Shown piece after piece: positions 1 through 7,391 of a stretch of 64,000 bases of DNA; the stretch's first letter is position 1, and every line of letters starts with the position of its first letter. Origin of the DNA: Ignavibacteria bacterium (GTDB taxonomy: Bacteria; Bacteroidota; Ignavibacteria; Ignavibacteriales; Ignavibacteriaceae); the NCBI GenBank assembly GCA_017302895.1, contig JAFLBV010000001.1:992001-1056000 (forward strand), in the 5' to 3' direction. Both the position numbers and the translations under genes were made by a program. Below the pieces are notes generated by a model, which was not told where the DNA came from, searched no databases, and saw only the letters and a program-made list of their open reading frames with translations.

Positions 1-985
1 TTATTTCGATACGATCTGTAAAAATTTCGATCATTGGTCCTGCACCGGCAATAAAAAAATCCTGATGGATTAGGGCATTGGCAATCAACTCTCTAATTGC
101 AATCTCGGGGTACATTTTAATGTTTCGCCTGAATGCTGTTCCGATAAGTTCGTTTTGAGGCAAATGACTGTTTACAAGATCAACCACCTCACCGAAGCAA
201 GTAGCATAACCTTTAGAGTTGATAAATTCCCGCTCGGTTTCGATTCTGGAAGTGGATTTATAAACGATAACTCTTACAGATTTCCGGGATAGTCTCGGAA
301 ACTGGTTAAAATCTTTGGCAAAAAGAATGGCACCAAGATTCAGAATATCATAGTTCCCGTTGAGATTTTTCCTGATAAATGATTCTTTGCTCAACCGCTC
401 CAAAATTCCCTTTTTGTTATCAGGCAGAGGTTGACCCAGAAGTTCAAAAAAGGAGGGGTAGTTTAGCAGCTTAATTACCGAGTCTTCATCAAGATCAGGA
501 AGGGCAACCTCTTCTTCATATCTTTTTTTGGAAAGGATATCCCACAACAATCTCTCCTTTTCCAGATGATCCTTCAATTTTTTCTTGTAAGAACCTATTC
601 TGATAAAGGCTTCATTCTTAAATTTTACGGGCGCTTGGGTCGCAGCAGCTACTTGAATTAGTACTACGGGTTTTGCATTAATAAATTCTTTGTAGATAGA
701 GAAATGGGTTCTGGGATTGAGGTGATGCAAAAGCCAGTTCTCCAATTCTTCATTTCCGATCTTTACATCTGAAGGACTGAAGGTCGTTCCGGTGATTTCG
801 TGAGAGGAATCCTCAATTCCCCAACAGATAAAACCGGTGGTCTTGTTCCAAAGTGCCGCAGAATTGGAGATTGCTGAAATATATTCGCCTATCTCATCTG
901 GGTTGGAATTATTCCGTTTAAACTCCACCCATTCACTTTCCTTGGGGAGTTTGATCAATTCTTGAATTACTTTTACAGGGTTCAT
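1..985 (-). CDS. AlbA_2/Schlafen-type putative DNA-binding, ATP-binding protein (C-terminus cut by window edge)
   Basis: The frame opens at ATG 985 and runs off the window with no stop (328 codons visible). The N-terminal segment carries the AlbA_2 (Schlafen AlbA-like) pattern 'ESEWVEFKRN' followed by 'GFICWGIED'. The last visible part, 'IAIRELIANALIHQDF' then 'DRIEI', is the GHKL-like end typical of this family, which normally continues 'NPG'. Such proteins are usually called putative transcriptional regulators or RecG-like ATP-binding proteins and are common in accessory regions; the actual substrate is unknown. The upstream leader contains two phased AGTCACATA arrays that could control it. 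Family call is firm, cellular role is not. Confidence 0.85.
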   Translation of the reverse strand, partial: MNPVKVIQELIKLPKESEWVEFKRNNSNPDEIGEYISAISNSAALWNKTTGFICWGIEDSSHEITGTTFSPSDVKIGNEELENWLLHHLNPRTHFSIYKEFINAKPVVLIQVAAATQAPVKFKNEAFIRIGSYKKKLKDHLEKERLLWDILSKKRYEEEVALPDLDEDSVIKLLNYPSFFELLGQPLPDNKKGILERLSKESFIRKNLNGNYDILNLGAILFAKDFNQFPRLSRKSVRVIVYKSTSRIETEREFINSKGYATCFGEVVDLVNSHLPQNELIGTAFRRNIKMYPEIAIRELIANALIHQDFFIAGAGPMIEIFTDRIEI

Positions 986-1071
986 GTCTCTCTACGAAAC
1001 TTTCTTTTCAGTTAATCAAATTTAATAAACTTCATGAAAGAATCATCAATATTTAATGCTTTATCTCCTTC

Positions 1072-1223
1072 AGTCACATACTAGTCACATAAGAGTCACA
1101 TAAAGCTACAAAACCGAAAAAGTGTTAACCTATTAAAAAATAATCAGTTAGCTATCGGAGCAGAATCTCTAATGTGCAAAATATTGCATCTCAGTCACAT
1201 AGCAGTCACATAACAGTCACACA
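1072..1223. repeat. Two arrays of three 11-bp-phased AGTCACATA repeats
   Basis: AGTCACATA occurs at 1072-1080, 1083-1091 and 1094-1102, and again at 1193-1201, 1204-1212 and 1215-1223 (last copy AGTCACACA). Units repeat every 11 bp, and the two arrays start 121 bp (11 x 11) apart, so all six copies lie on about the same DNA face. A short inverted repeat TGCAA-AATA-TTGCA sits at 1175-1188. The array fills the 372-bp gap between the divergent AlbA_2 and PorV-like genes, where I see no other gene. Cooperative regulator binding sites are a plausible inference. Confidence 0.6.
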
Positions 1224-1357
1224 AAACCCTTTCCCCGAATAGCCAACCAAATTTTCCCCCTTTTTATAAAAAAATATTTGATAAATTTGAATCTGCTATT
1301 TCACAAATTCGAATTCAAAGCAAACAGTTTTTCAAAGGTATCGGAGAATCATTAATA

Positions 1358-2386
1358 ATGGCAAAAAGAAGCCTTTTAAGCCTGCTTTTCATCCTGACAG
1401 TAACACCCCTTATATATTCACAGACTGCAGCCGGAAAGTATGCCGGTGAGTTCCTTGCGATTGGAGTCGGCGGAAGACCCCTCGGCATGGGTGGTGCCTT
1501 CACTGCAGTGGCGAACGACATAACCGCGGCATATTACAATCCTGCCGGACTTGCTGCTCTCGACTATCCACAGCTCTCACTGATGCACGACCAGCGCTAC
1601 GGAAATCTCGTGAATTACAACTATGGAGGTGTGGCAATTCCTTTCGGGAAAGACTATACTTTCGCAATTAGTGCCCTTCGCCTCGGAGTGGATGGAATTT
1701 ACGATACCCGTGAAGCTCTCTACGATGCAAATGGTGACGGTGTTCTCGATATCAGAACAAACGACAAGCTTGACTATTCGAAAATAAAAGAATTCTCCAA
1801 CCAGGACTGGGCTTTTTATCTCTCCGCTGCAAAAAGAATTGACGACAGACTCTCCCTCGGTGCCAATTTTAAAGTAATCCGCAGAGATATTGCCGAATAC
1901 GGCGCAACAGGTATCGGTTTCGATATCGGTGCAAGTTACAGAGCTACCGACGCACTTTTCCTCGGTGCTTCCGTGCAGGATGTTACCACAACACTCGTTG
2001 CATGGAGTACAGGACGAAATGAACTCATTACCCCGACACTAAAGCTCGGTGCTGCTTATGCGCTTGAAATTCTCGGTGGTGTCCTACTTCCTGCAGTCGA
2101 TTTTGATGTAAGATTTGAAAACAGAAAGTACGCCGCTACAATGAATGTGGGTCCAGTATCGATCGATCCCCACTTCGGATTTGAATACAGTTTCAAAAAT
2201 GTTGTGATGGTAAGAGCCGGCTACAACGATGTAAAACAATTCACCATCGGTGCCGGTGTAAAACTCCCAAAACTTAATATCGACTACTCCTTCGCCCGTT
2301 TCAATATGGCTGAAGACGACAGACTTCCCGACTCTCACAGAATCTCCATCACCCTTACACTCGAGGAGCCGAAGTTTAAGAGATGA
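1358..2386 (+). CDS. PorV/PorQ-like outer-membrane beta-barrel protein
   Basis: A 342-residue protein with a signal peptide of about 21 residues (ends 'TPLIYSQ'), then the family hallmark 'AIGVGGRPLGMGGAF' and 'AYYNPAGLA' near residues 35-70. The rest is alternating aromatic/hydrophobic beta strands, as expected for a FadL-like outer-membrane barrel of the PorV/PorQ (UPF0164) group. PorV shuttles T9SS cargo in Bacteroidota; many Ignavibacteria genomes carry several paralogues, so a direct role in secreting the T9SS proteins encoded here is possible but unproven. It stands alone, with its own leader. Family is clear, exact paralogue function is not. Confidence 0.85.
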   Translation: MAKRSLLSLLFILTVTPLIYSQTAAGKYAGEFLAIGVGGRPLGMGGAFTAVANDITAAYYNPAGLAALDYPQLSLMHDQRYGNLVNYNYGGVAIPFGKDYTFAISALRLGVDGIYDTREALYDANGDGVLDIRTNDKLDYSKIKEFSNQDWAFYLSAAKRIDDRLSLGANFKVIRRDIAEYGATGIGFDIGASYRATDALFLGASVQDVTTTLVAWSTGRNELITPTLKLGAAYALEILGGVLLPAVDFDVRFENRKYAATMNVGPVSIDPHFGFEYSFKNVVMVRAGYNDVKQFTIGAGVKLPKLNIDYSFARFNMAEDDRLPDSHRISITLTLEEPKFKR

Positions 2387-2452
2387 AATTTGAAGGCTGA
2401 ATTTCTGAGGGCTGAAGGCTGAAATTTGAAGTTTGAGGTATGAAGTTTGAAA
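2387..2452. repeat. Heptad intergenic repeat (nnnnTGA type)
   Basis: Immediately after the PorV-like stop the sequence runs in units close to 7 bp ending in TGA (AATTTGA, AGGCTGA, GGGCTGA, AGGCTGA, AATTTGA, AGTTTGA, GGTATGA, AGTTTGA). This is the reverse-complement form of the TCAnnnn heptads seen at 7186, 13553, 14757, 15970, 22188 and 22431. One strand carries a TGA every seventh base, so all three frames are closed within about 21 bp. Confidence 0.6.
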
Positions 2453-2529
2453 ACCCCGCAGGGGTGGCATGTGGGTAGAATCCGGTTCCCAAACACAAAT
2501 GAGCCCTTGTGGCGACATATGGATAGAAG
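2453..2529 (+). repeat. Dispersed palindrome-headed repeat, two degenerate copies
   Basis: Copy one (2453-2481) starts with the small hairpin CCCCGCAGGGG and continues GTGGCATGTGGGTAGAA. Copy two (2501-2529) is GCCCTTGTGGC followed by GACATATGGATAGAA. A third copy lies in the opposite orientation at 22322-22354. The shared core is GTGnnATATGTnGGTAGAA-like with a GC-rich head. Dispersed elements of this shape are, from memory, common between genes in Bacteroidota-group genomes; no coding potential is evident. Confidence 0.45.
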
Positions 2530-2631
2530 ATGATTGAAGGCTGAAAAGATTTTTTGTGGAATAATAGTTTTTTATGAAATAAATTCATTTTTTATTATAT
2601 TGGGGAGAGTTTACCACCAATTTAATAAGGC

Positions 2632-4791
2632 ATGGAAAGCGCAGGCAACAGCAGGACTCCCAATTTCGATGAAATTGAAAGTTATATTGAGAAGGTTCGT
2701 GATGTCGTAAATTTAAACCACTCCCGTGGCTTAATTCTCTCGAGTTTCGATCATCTTCTCTCTTTGCTTGATTCCGCTAGCAATCCCCTTCTTATAGAAT
2801 CCTCTTTCACTGAATTTTTCCCTCTCTATCTGAAACTGCTCGGCTGGTATCATCCCCTTGGGCAAAATCCTTCAGGAACAAAAAAGCTAATCACCAATGC
2901 CAAGGTGCTTTACAGGCTTCCTTCGGGTGAGTTCAAATCAAATGAATTTAAAGCTCAGATATTGCGGATTGAAGAGGAGTACCGGCATTTAATCTCATTT
3001 CTTAAAGGGAAAGAGACTTCCGGAGATGGAGAGATTCCGTTGTTCCCCGTGATTGAATCCGCGGGAGAATCATTTGGTTTTACTCACCTAGACAGTCTCG
3101 AAGTGAAGGTAGCGCCCTCTAAGAGCGGAACGAGGTTTATCATTCACCCGACCTACAAGGATGAAGATACACTTCTTGTTGAACAGGTAAGGACTTCATT
3201 CGAGGCGGCTTTGAGCATGATACCTGCTGAAAAGAAAAAGAAAATCCCGTTTTTCGAAGTCCAGGTTTTCTTTGCCTCCATGCTTGGAATCTATTCGGGA
3301 AATTCATTCGGATCACTGTTAACCACACTTCTGTATGTCGAACTCACACGGATTTTTAATACAAATCTGGTTTTAAGTCTTGCTCCCCGTCTCGCATTCA
3401 CTGGCGCCACAGACATTTCGGGTGGTGTAAAACCGGTAGGGAAACGACACATAGCTCGAAAAACCAGGGCTGTTTTCTACTCGGGTGTTTCCCGGTTTAT
3501 TGTTACTAAAGCAGATGAAATTGCGGCTTTGGCTGAAGTTTCCAAACTTCAAAAACGCATGCCAGAAAGAAATTTCGAGGTAATGGGTGTGAACAATATT
3601 TCAGAGATAATAAACAGACGCGATATTTTAAGAATCTCCCGAAAACCGCTTAAGGAACGCGTTATAGAGGGAGCACAAAAATACCGGTATGGTTCGCTGA
3701 TACTGCTTCCGTTTTTGGTATTGCTCGGATTTTTATATGCGAGAGAGTTTGACACAAATCCTGTTTCATTCGAGCTTGACAAAACTGACCTTAAAATAAA
3801 GAACAAATATGGTGCGGTCCTTTGGAGCTGGGTAGTGCATCAGAATATAGGTGAACAACTGAATATTGATGAACTCAAAACGAGAATCAGGATACTTGAT
3901 GTTAATAATGATGGAGAAAATGAGGTTTTAGCATCCGGCGAGTTTATTTATTCCAAAGATGTGAACGGAAGGAAATACTTTTACTGCTTCAATAGTGGAA
4001 GAGAGGAATTGTGGCGCGTTACAATTCTTGACACGGTATCGTCACCCAAAGAGAGCAACATGCCGGCTGAATACCATCTGACTATTTACGACACAGTCAC
4101 CATTGACGGTAAAATGAGGCTTCTTCTTGGGGCAAACAATATTTCCACTTATCCCAGTGCACTATTTACAATTAATCCCGAGACAGGTCAAAGAGTCAGC
4201 GGAACAATCTGGAATGCAGGTTTCATCCACCAGGTCGGGGTCGTTGATGCAAATTCTGACGGGAAAAGGGATATTGTTTTTCTATGCACTGATAATGGAC
4301 TTAATTTTAATAAAATCGCTGCTGTTGAGTTCCCCTTTAAGGATGGTATGCTTGAAACAAGACCCGACTATTTTTTGCACGGTAAAAAAAAGCATGATCC
4401 TGTACTTGAGATTTCGTTAGTATCAACCGATTATACTGTAAAAATCACCCATTTTAACAGGGACAACTTCATGGCCCGCACACTGTATCCGGATGAAACA
4501 GGCAGAATTGGTTTTTTCTCTCGATTCACCTACAGTATCAATCACGGGATGTATAAACTGGTTGTAAACACAAAGACTCATGAAATCGACTATTTTATTG
4601 AGGGGGCTTTCAGAAGCAATAGAGATTCCCTCGTTAAGGCAGGCACCCTTCCCTTGCCTTACACAGACACAAAAGAATATACCGACATACTCAAAAACGG
4701 TGCAAGATACAAACTTAACGGCAAATGGGTTTCATATAATGAATATCGCCGTGCACAAAAAGTTGCTGTAAACAACCATTCCATAAAATAG
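2632..4791 (+). CDS. Membrane protein with Lon (S16)-like domain and FG-GAP/VCBS-like C-terminal part
   Basis: A 719-residue protein without a signal peptide. Residues about 205-300 resemble the Lon protease proteolytic fold: 'SGNSFGSLL' puts Ser225 where Lon has the GPSAG serine, followed by 'LAFTGATDISGGVKPVG' (Lon: TGEI..G.V.P(V/I)GG) and lysines 271 and 277 as candidate dyad partners. A single hydrophobic stretch at about 355-371 should span the membrane. The C-terminal half has calcium-loop-like repeats 'DVNNDGENE' (about 423) and 'DANSDGKRD' (about 539), as in VCBS/FG-GAP proteins. No AAA+ module is present, so this is not a classical Lon. Cytoplasmic S16-like and external repeat domains would face opposite sides of the membrane. 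Start: ATG 2632 after GGGGAGAG at 2602-2609, a long spacing, so start is moderately sure. Confidence 0.65.
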   Translation: MESAGNSRTPNFDEIESYIEKVRDVVNLNHSRGLILSSFDHLLSLLDSASNPLLIESSFTEFFPLYLKLLGWYHPLGQNPSGTKKLITNAKVLYRLPSGEFKSNEFKAQILRIEEEYRHLISFLKGKETSGDGEIPLFPVIESAGESFGFTHLDSLEVKVAPSKSGTRFIIHPTYKDEDTLLVEQVRTSFEAALSMIPAEKKKKIPFFEVQVFFASMLGIYSGNSFGSLLTTLLYVELTRIFNTNLVLSLAPRLAFTGATDISGGVKPVGKRHIARKTRAVFYSGVSRFIVTKADEIAALAEVSKLQKRMPERNFEVMGVNNISEIINRRDILRISRKPLKERVIEGAQKYRYGSLILLPFLVLLGFLYAREFDTNPVSFELDKTDLKIKNKYGAVLWSWVVHQNIGEQLNIDELKTRIRILDVNNDGENEVLASGEFIYSKDVNGRKYFYCFNSGREELWRVTILDTVSSPKESNMPAEYHLTIYDTVTIDGKMRLLLGANNISTYPSALFTINPETGQRVSGTIWNAGFIHQVGVVDANSDGKRDIVFLCTDNGLNFNKIAAVEFPFKDGMLETRPDYFLHGKKKHDPVLEISLVSTDYTVKITHFNRDNFMARTLYPDETGRIGFFSRFTYSINHGMYKLVVNTKTHEIDYFIEGAFRSNRDSLVKAGTLPLPYTDTKEYTDILKNGARYKLNGKWVSYNEYRRAQKVAVNNHSIK

Positions 4792-4816
4792 CCTTCTTTT
4801 TTTACTTTTCTGTTGG

Positions 4817-4859
4817 CTGACATTTCTGAAATTTGTAATTTCATTTGTGAAATTGTCAG
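4817..4859. promoter_or_regulatory. Nested inverted repeat upstream of the 4885-6474 gene row
   Basis: CTGACA (4817-4822) pairs with TGTCAG (4854-4859), and within it GAAATT (4828-4833) pairs with AATTTC (4837-4842) across a TGT loop. The palindrome lies in the 93-bp gap between the S16-like gene and the next one, 25 bp before the GTG start at 4885. It could be an operator or a weak attenuator; there is no U tract. Confidence 0.35.
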
Positions 4860-4884
4860 TTTCTAATACAAAGAATTTCGGGAA

Positions 4885-5325
4885 GTGAAATACTGCTTAC
4901 TAAAATTATTAGTATCGCCGGTTGACCCCGTAACACAGCGGTCAGAGCTTAACTTGCTGATCGAGGAGTGTTTTAAAATTGCTACAGTTCAGGTGAAGTA
5001 TCAGATCATAAAACTTCACAAACCGGGCATCATGGGTGATCTGACCGCAAAAGACATTGCCATTGACGCAATAGCCCCGCTATTTACACCCTCTCCCGAT
5101 GGTCTCATCCATCATCTCGCAGGTGTATGCTCAGACTGGACTCCTCCCGTAACAACAGAGGAGCAAGCCGGATTTATGCTAATATCAGTAGTCGCACACC
5201 GGGTGAAGCAACACATCCACACAATGATGAGAGAAAGCGATCCCTTTTTTGCCAAAATTCTGGATTCGCTGAATTACCACATCAAAAAAGAAAAGCTGAT
5301 AAAATCGGAACGATTGAAAGTCTGA
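4885..5325 (+). CDS. Unrecognised 146-aa protein, first of three-gene row
   Basis: GTG start at 4885 preceded by CGGGAA. The protein is helical and soluble by appearance, with 'GDLTAKDIAIDAIAPLF' in the middle and 'ESDPFFAKILDSLNYHIKK' near the end. The middle phrase faintly resembles region 2 of ECF sigma factors, but no region 4 helix-turn-helix follows, so I do not call it a sigma factor. Only 3 bp separate its stop from the GTG start of the next gene, which indicates co-transcription and possibly translational coupling. The preceding palindrome at 4817-4859 may regulate the row. Function unknown. Confidence 0.6.
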   Translation: MKYCLLKLLVSPVDPVTQRSELNLLIEECFKIATVQVKYQIIKLHKPGIMGDLTAKDIAIDAIAPLFTPSPDGLIHHLAGVCSDWTPPVTTEEQAGFMLISVVAHRVKQHIHTMMRESDPFFAKILDSLNYHIKKEKLIKSERLKV

Positions 5326-5328
5326 TAT

Positions 5329-5880
5329 GTGTCGCAACTTGATCCAGCAAAGTTTGACATTGAATATTTTAGCTATGAAGATTTGCTGAAACTTCATTCT
5401 GATATTTTTACAATCAAACATATATCTTTAGGCGGGATTATCTCTCAGTTGACGGGAGATGACAACAAGCCGGCGGCAGTTCCTCTTCTTGCTCTCGCAA
5501 AAAGGGTTAAGGAAGTGAATCTTGCATATGAAAATCCAGTGATTGTTTGTCAGGCAACTGATACGGAATATGACATTGAAAGGCTCTCATCGAGTGCAAA
5601 GCTAAGGGTGTTTGAGAAATTAAAACATTCCTACCTGCAAAAAGGGAAACTGACGGAAAAGGAAGCACTTCTGATTGAGACAGCCCTGAACGATATGCTC
5701 ACTGACATGAGAGATGGCGGGGTCAGAACGGGGTTATACCATTATATTGAGTATCTGGATAATACCATTTCACCCGAAATTTACAAAGAGAAATATCACA
5801 ATATTCTGGAATACCTCCTCAAGATTCTGAAAAAAGAAATTGCACACCTTCTATCGGTAAAATCGGAATTCTCCGAGTAA
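5329..5880 (+). CDS. Unrecognised 183-aa protein, second of three-gene row
   Basis: GTG start at 5329, three bases after the previous stop. The product is predicted to be largely alpha-helical, with charged stretches such as 'KLTEKEALLIETALNDML' and 'EKYHNILEYLLKILKKEI', and no signal peptide, membrane segment or recognisable catalytic motif. Tight spacing with the 146-aa protein argues that the two act together. I do not recognise the family. Confidence 0.6.
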   Translation: MSQLDPAKFDIEYFSYEDLLKLHSDIFTIKHISLGGIISQLTGDDNKPAAVPLLALAKRVKEVNLAYENPVIVCQATDTEYDIERLSSSAKLRVFEKLKHSYLQKGKLTEKEALLIETALNDMLTDMRDGGVRTGLYHYIEYLDNTISPEIYKEKYHNILEYLLKILKKEIAHLLSVKSEFSE

Positions 5881-5922
5881 CCATTTTTTTTAACTATTAA
5901 TCAGAAAGAACCAAAAAGTAAA

Positions 5923-6474
5923 ATGAACCTTATCCCTTCAATATCAGAATATGATTTGTATTTATTTGTTTTTCATCCCGAACAACTCGGCAATGAAAAG
6001 AGGGAGTATATTGCAGGGAACAGTAAGTTTGAAGAATCAATCAGCCATTTCCGCGAACTTGCCATGAGTGCAAGTGAAAACATTTCCGACAGTGACAGAA
6101 ACCTGATTCTCTCAAAAATCGGCGTTTACATGCCAAACGACAGGATATTTTTTTTGTATCCTCTTAAATCCGGCTCTGATATCAAGAAACAGCCAAAACT
6201 CAAGTACCGCGCTGCCTCCGTGGAAGTGGAAGAGAGTGTCACCTCCAAAACTTTTATAGACAGCACCAAACGCTATTTGATAAAAGCAAACATTACCCGG
6301 CACGATACAAAGATCTACATATTCTCTCAAAGCGGTGAGCCCCTCCACAACCTCACACTTCGCATCCACCCCGGTGGTTCCATCCACCAAATGCCCGATA
6401 ACCTACAGCCCCTCGTAATCCAGGGGAAAGTCGAAGTGGAGCATATCAGCCTTGAGATCGGGGAGAAGAAATAG
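5923..6474 (+). CDS. Unrecognised 183-aa protein, third of three-gene row
   Basis: Starts at ATG 5923, 42 bp after the preceding stop. The C-terminal third ('DTKIYIFSQSGEPLHNLTLRIHPGG', shortened here to its pattern of beta strands plus HPGG) looks like a small beta domain, while the N-terminal half is mixed helix/strand. No signal peptide or transmembrane helix. A weak hairpin GATGG-TTTCG-CCATC lies just after the stop, around 6498-6512, and may end the row. Function unknown; context only suggests a link to the two genes before it. Confidence 0.5.
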   Translation: MNLIPSISEYDLYLFVFHPEQLGNEKREYIAGNSKFEESISHFRELAMSASENISDSDRNLILSKIGVYMPNDRIFFLYPLKSGSDIKKQPKLKYRAASVEVEESVTSKTFIDSTKRYLIKANITRHDTKIYIFSQSGEPLHNLTLRIHPGGSIHQMPDNLQPLVIQGKVEVEHISLEIGEKK

Positions 6475-6512
6475 TCTGGACAGGTATAGCCCTGCTCCGA
6501 TGGTTTCGCCAT

Positions 6513-7200
6513 CTACATCATAAAATCTTTTCCATTTATATAAAAGTAAACAGCAGCAATTTCGTCAACAAGTGTTCCACTTAGAGAAAGTTCTACTGAA
6601 CCATCCTTAAAAGTCGAAGAAAATTCAAAAATCCCGAGTACATGTGTTGTCGTAGCCCATGTTTTGGTTATGATTGAATATATCAGTGAGACAACATCGA
6701 TCTTATCGTAGATGAAAAGTACAGAATTAAGAATTTTTGTAAGCATGATTGAAGCTCCCTTCTCAGTTTTTAGGGAATACGGTATTGTGTAATTCTCATT
6801 AACTTTATTTTCTGTGACACAAAAAACAGCACTCCCATATTTCGGTTTCTTTGAATTGTCACTTACATAGAGATAAACGGGACTATCTTAGGGCAATTTT
6901 ACTGAAATGATCCATCACCATTGAATTTGTGGATGCGGCAGGTGATTCTGTCACCATAATGTACCGTTAAACCCTATGTGTTTTCTCATTTGGGTGCTTT
7001 GATGGTTACAGTAATTTCCTTTGTATCCTTGGGTGGATAGCTAACTTCATTGTTTCCCAAAGTTGAGTGCATGACAAAGTATGTCCACGGTTCAAGTTCG
7101 TATCTTAAAAGATTACTGCCAGTACATATTGTTTCGAAAGGATGAAGTCCATCTCTTTTCCATAACAGCTTTGCATCCTGGAATCCGAAGACATTTGGTT
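6513..7200 (-). pseudogene. Decayed gene remnant(s) on the minus strand
   Basis: Read on the minus strand, 6982-7190 encodes an open stretch with protein-like composition (phrases 'LLRYELEPWTYFVMHS', 'EVSYPPKDTKEITVTIKAPK') that ends in a stop. A second open stretch, 6513 to about 6886, reads 'SPVYLYVSDNSKKPKYGS' through 'ALYFYINGKD'-like strands (actual end 'AAVYFYINGKDFMM') and is preceded in frame by 'SVKLP' and a TAA at about 6887; 'DRITCRIHKFNGDGSF' lies in another frame. So coding sequence is interrupted by at least one in-frame stop and one frameshift, and there is no good start. The piece upstream of 7186 is replaced by heptad repeats. Original product not recognised. Confidence 0.5.
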
Positions 7201-7306
7201 TTCAAACCTCATATCTCAAACATTCATCCCTCGCTAGTCATCCTGCATCCCTCAATTTTTCAGCCTTCATCCCTGATTTTTCGCCACTCATCACTAATTC
7301 ATAAAA
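7186..7306. repeat. Heptad intergenic repeat (TCAnnnn type)
   Basis: Units TCAAACC, TCATATC, TCAAACA, TCATCCC, TCGCTAG, TCATCCT, GCATCCC, then looser TCAATTTT, TCAGCCT, TCATCCC, TGATTTT, TCGCCAC, TCATCAC follow one another at 7-8 bp spacing. It abuts the truncated end of the decayed minus-strand gene. Same family as 2387-2452, in the opposite orientation. Confidence 0.6.
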
Positions 7307-7322
7307 ATGGCATTCCTTCGCC

Positions 7323-7330
7323 TTAATTTT
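7323..7330 (+). promoter_or_regulatory. Candidate -7 box TAATTTTG
   Basis: Matches the Bacteroidota-type -7 consensus TAnnTTTG, 61 bp before the ATG at 7392. A clear -33 TTTG was not found at the ideal distance, so this rests on the -7 match and position. Confidence 0.35.
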
Positions 7331-7391
7331 GCTACAACTATTTTTTACTCTCCCGGTCTAAAGAGACAAACAAACAAGGAATCATTCAAAT

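Noticed and set aside
4885..5325. ECF sigma factor call for the 146-aa protein
   Set aside because: Only a faint region-2-like phrase; no region 4 DNA-binding helix, unlike the clear sigma factor at 61308-61868.
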